Assembly: GCA_003517965.1 (NCBI GenBank)
Contig: DOZO01000023.1
Span: forward strand, 64,043 to 108,324
Origin: Desulfobulbaceae bacterium
Lineage (GTDB): Bacteria > Desulfobacterota > Desulfobulbia > Desulfobulbales > Desulfurivibrionaceae
Direction: 5' to 3'
Length of the DNA stretch: 44,282 nt
The notes under the pieces were generated by a model. It searched no databases, was not told the DNA's origin, and saw nothing but the letters and a program-made list of their open reading frames with translations. Position 1 is the stretch's first letter, and every line of letters starts with the position of its first letter. Position numbers and translations under genes: made by a program. Shown one piece after another: positions 44,210 to 44,282 of this stretch.

Positions 44210-44282
44210 CCCTGCCCATTCGTCAATTGTGCCCCAATATTAGCACAACCGTGGTCTGGCCTGAATGGCACTAGTTTAAGCT

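Noticed and set aside
1..44282. CRISPR arrays, tRNA or rRNA genes, intact insertion sequences
   Set aside because: No regularly spaced repeats, cloverleaf-type sequences, rRNA-like conserved stretches or transposase genes were recognised by eye.

Overview
The window looks like a chromosomal segment of a Gram-negative, motile, anaerobic bacterium of the Desulfobacterota (old Deltaproteobacteria), most like the Desulfobulbales. This taxonomic call is an inference from gene content and order: an flgBC-fliEFGHIJ-motE block, an fliLMNOPQR-flhBA block, an FlrB/FlrC-type two-component pair with sigma-54 promoters, a CooC-type nickel ATPase, and a c-type heme signalling protein. No tRNA, rRNA or CRISPR array was recognised.

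Layout. (1) 1-2730, plus: the end of an unknown gene, then a flagellar sensor kinase (flrB-like) overlapping a sigma-54 activator (flrC-like). (2) 3011-9971, plus: basal body, motor switch and export ATPase genes (flgB, flgC, fliE, fliF, fliG, fliH, fliI, fliJ, motE-like), led by a sigma-54 promoter at 2948 and closed by two hairpin terminators. (3) 10388-16466, plus: hook genes fliK, flgD and flgE with their own sigma-54 promoter and terminator. (4) 16467-16863: a non-coding stretch with a possible group II intron remnant and a palindromic repeat. (5) 16864-18789, minus: a second hook-protein gene with its own sigma-54 promoter. (6) 19040-19798, minus: a CooC-like ATPase. (7) 20037-27866, plus: housekeeping genes ileS, lspA and fabD, then two methyltransferase-fold proteins and adenine deaminase. 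(8) 27875-35651, minus: fliL, fliM, fliN, fliO, fliP, fliQ, fliR, flhB, flhA with a sigma-54 promoter ahead of fliL. (9) 35943-44085, minus: a sensory cluster made of a PAS-GGDEF protein, a hybrid histidine kinase with a CxxCH heme motif, and a PhnD-like binding protein paired with a HAMP-PAS-GGDEF diguanylate cyclase. Both members of this last pair are interrupted.

How it fits together. The activator is intact, and four flagellar transcription units carry -24/-12 elements with exact 10-base spacing between GG and GC, so basal body, hook, second hook and export/switch operons are probably one regulon. The partner kinase has glutamine where the phosphoacceptor histidine should be, so the way the activator receives phosphate is an open question. 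The two c-di-GMP synthase genes and the hybrid kinase lie upstream of fliL on the same strand and could link redox or ligand sensing to motility, but that is inference from position.

The main oddities are the H-to-Q kinase, the 971-residue hook protein with three copies of a domain present once in its 641-residue paralogue, a duplicated block inside FliK, the nonsense codon and frameshift in the PhnD/diguanylate cyclase pair, and the possible intron scar between the two hook genes.
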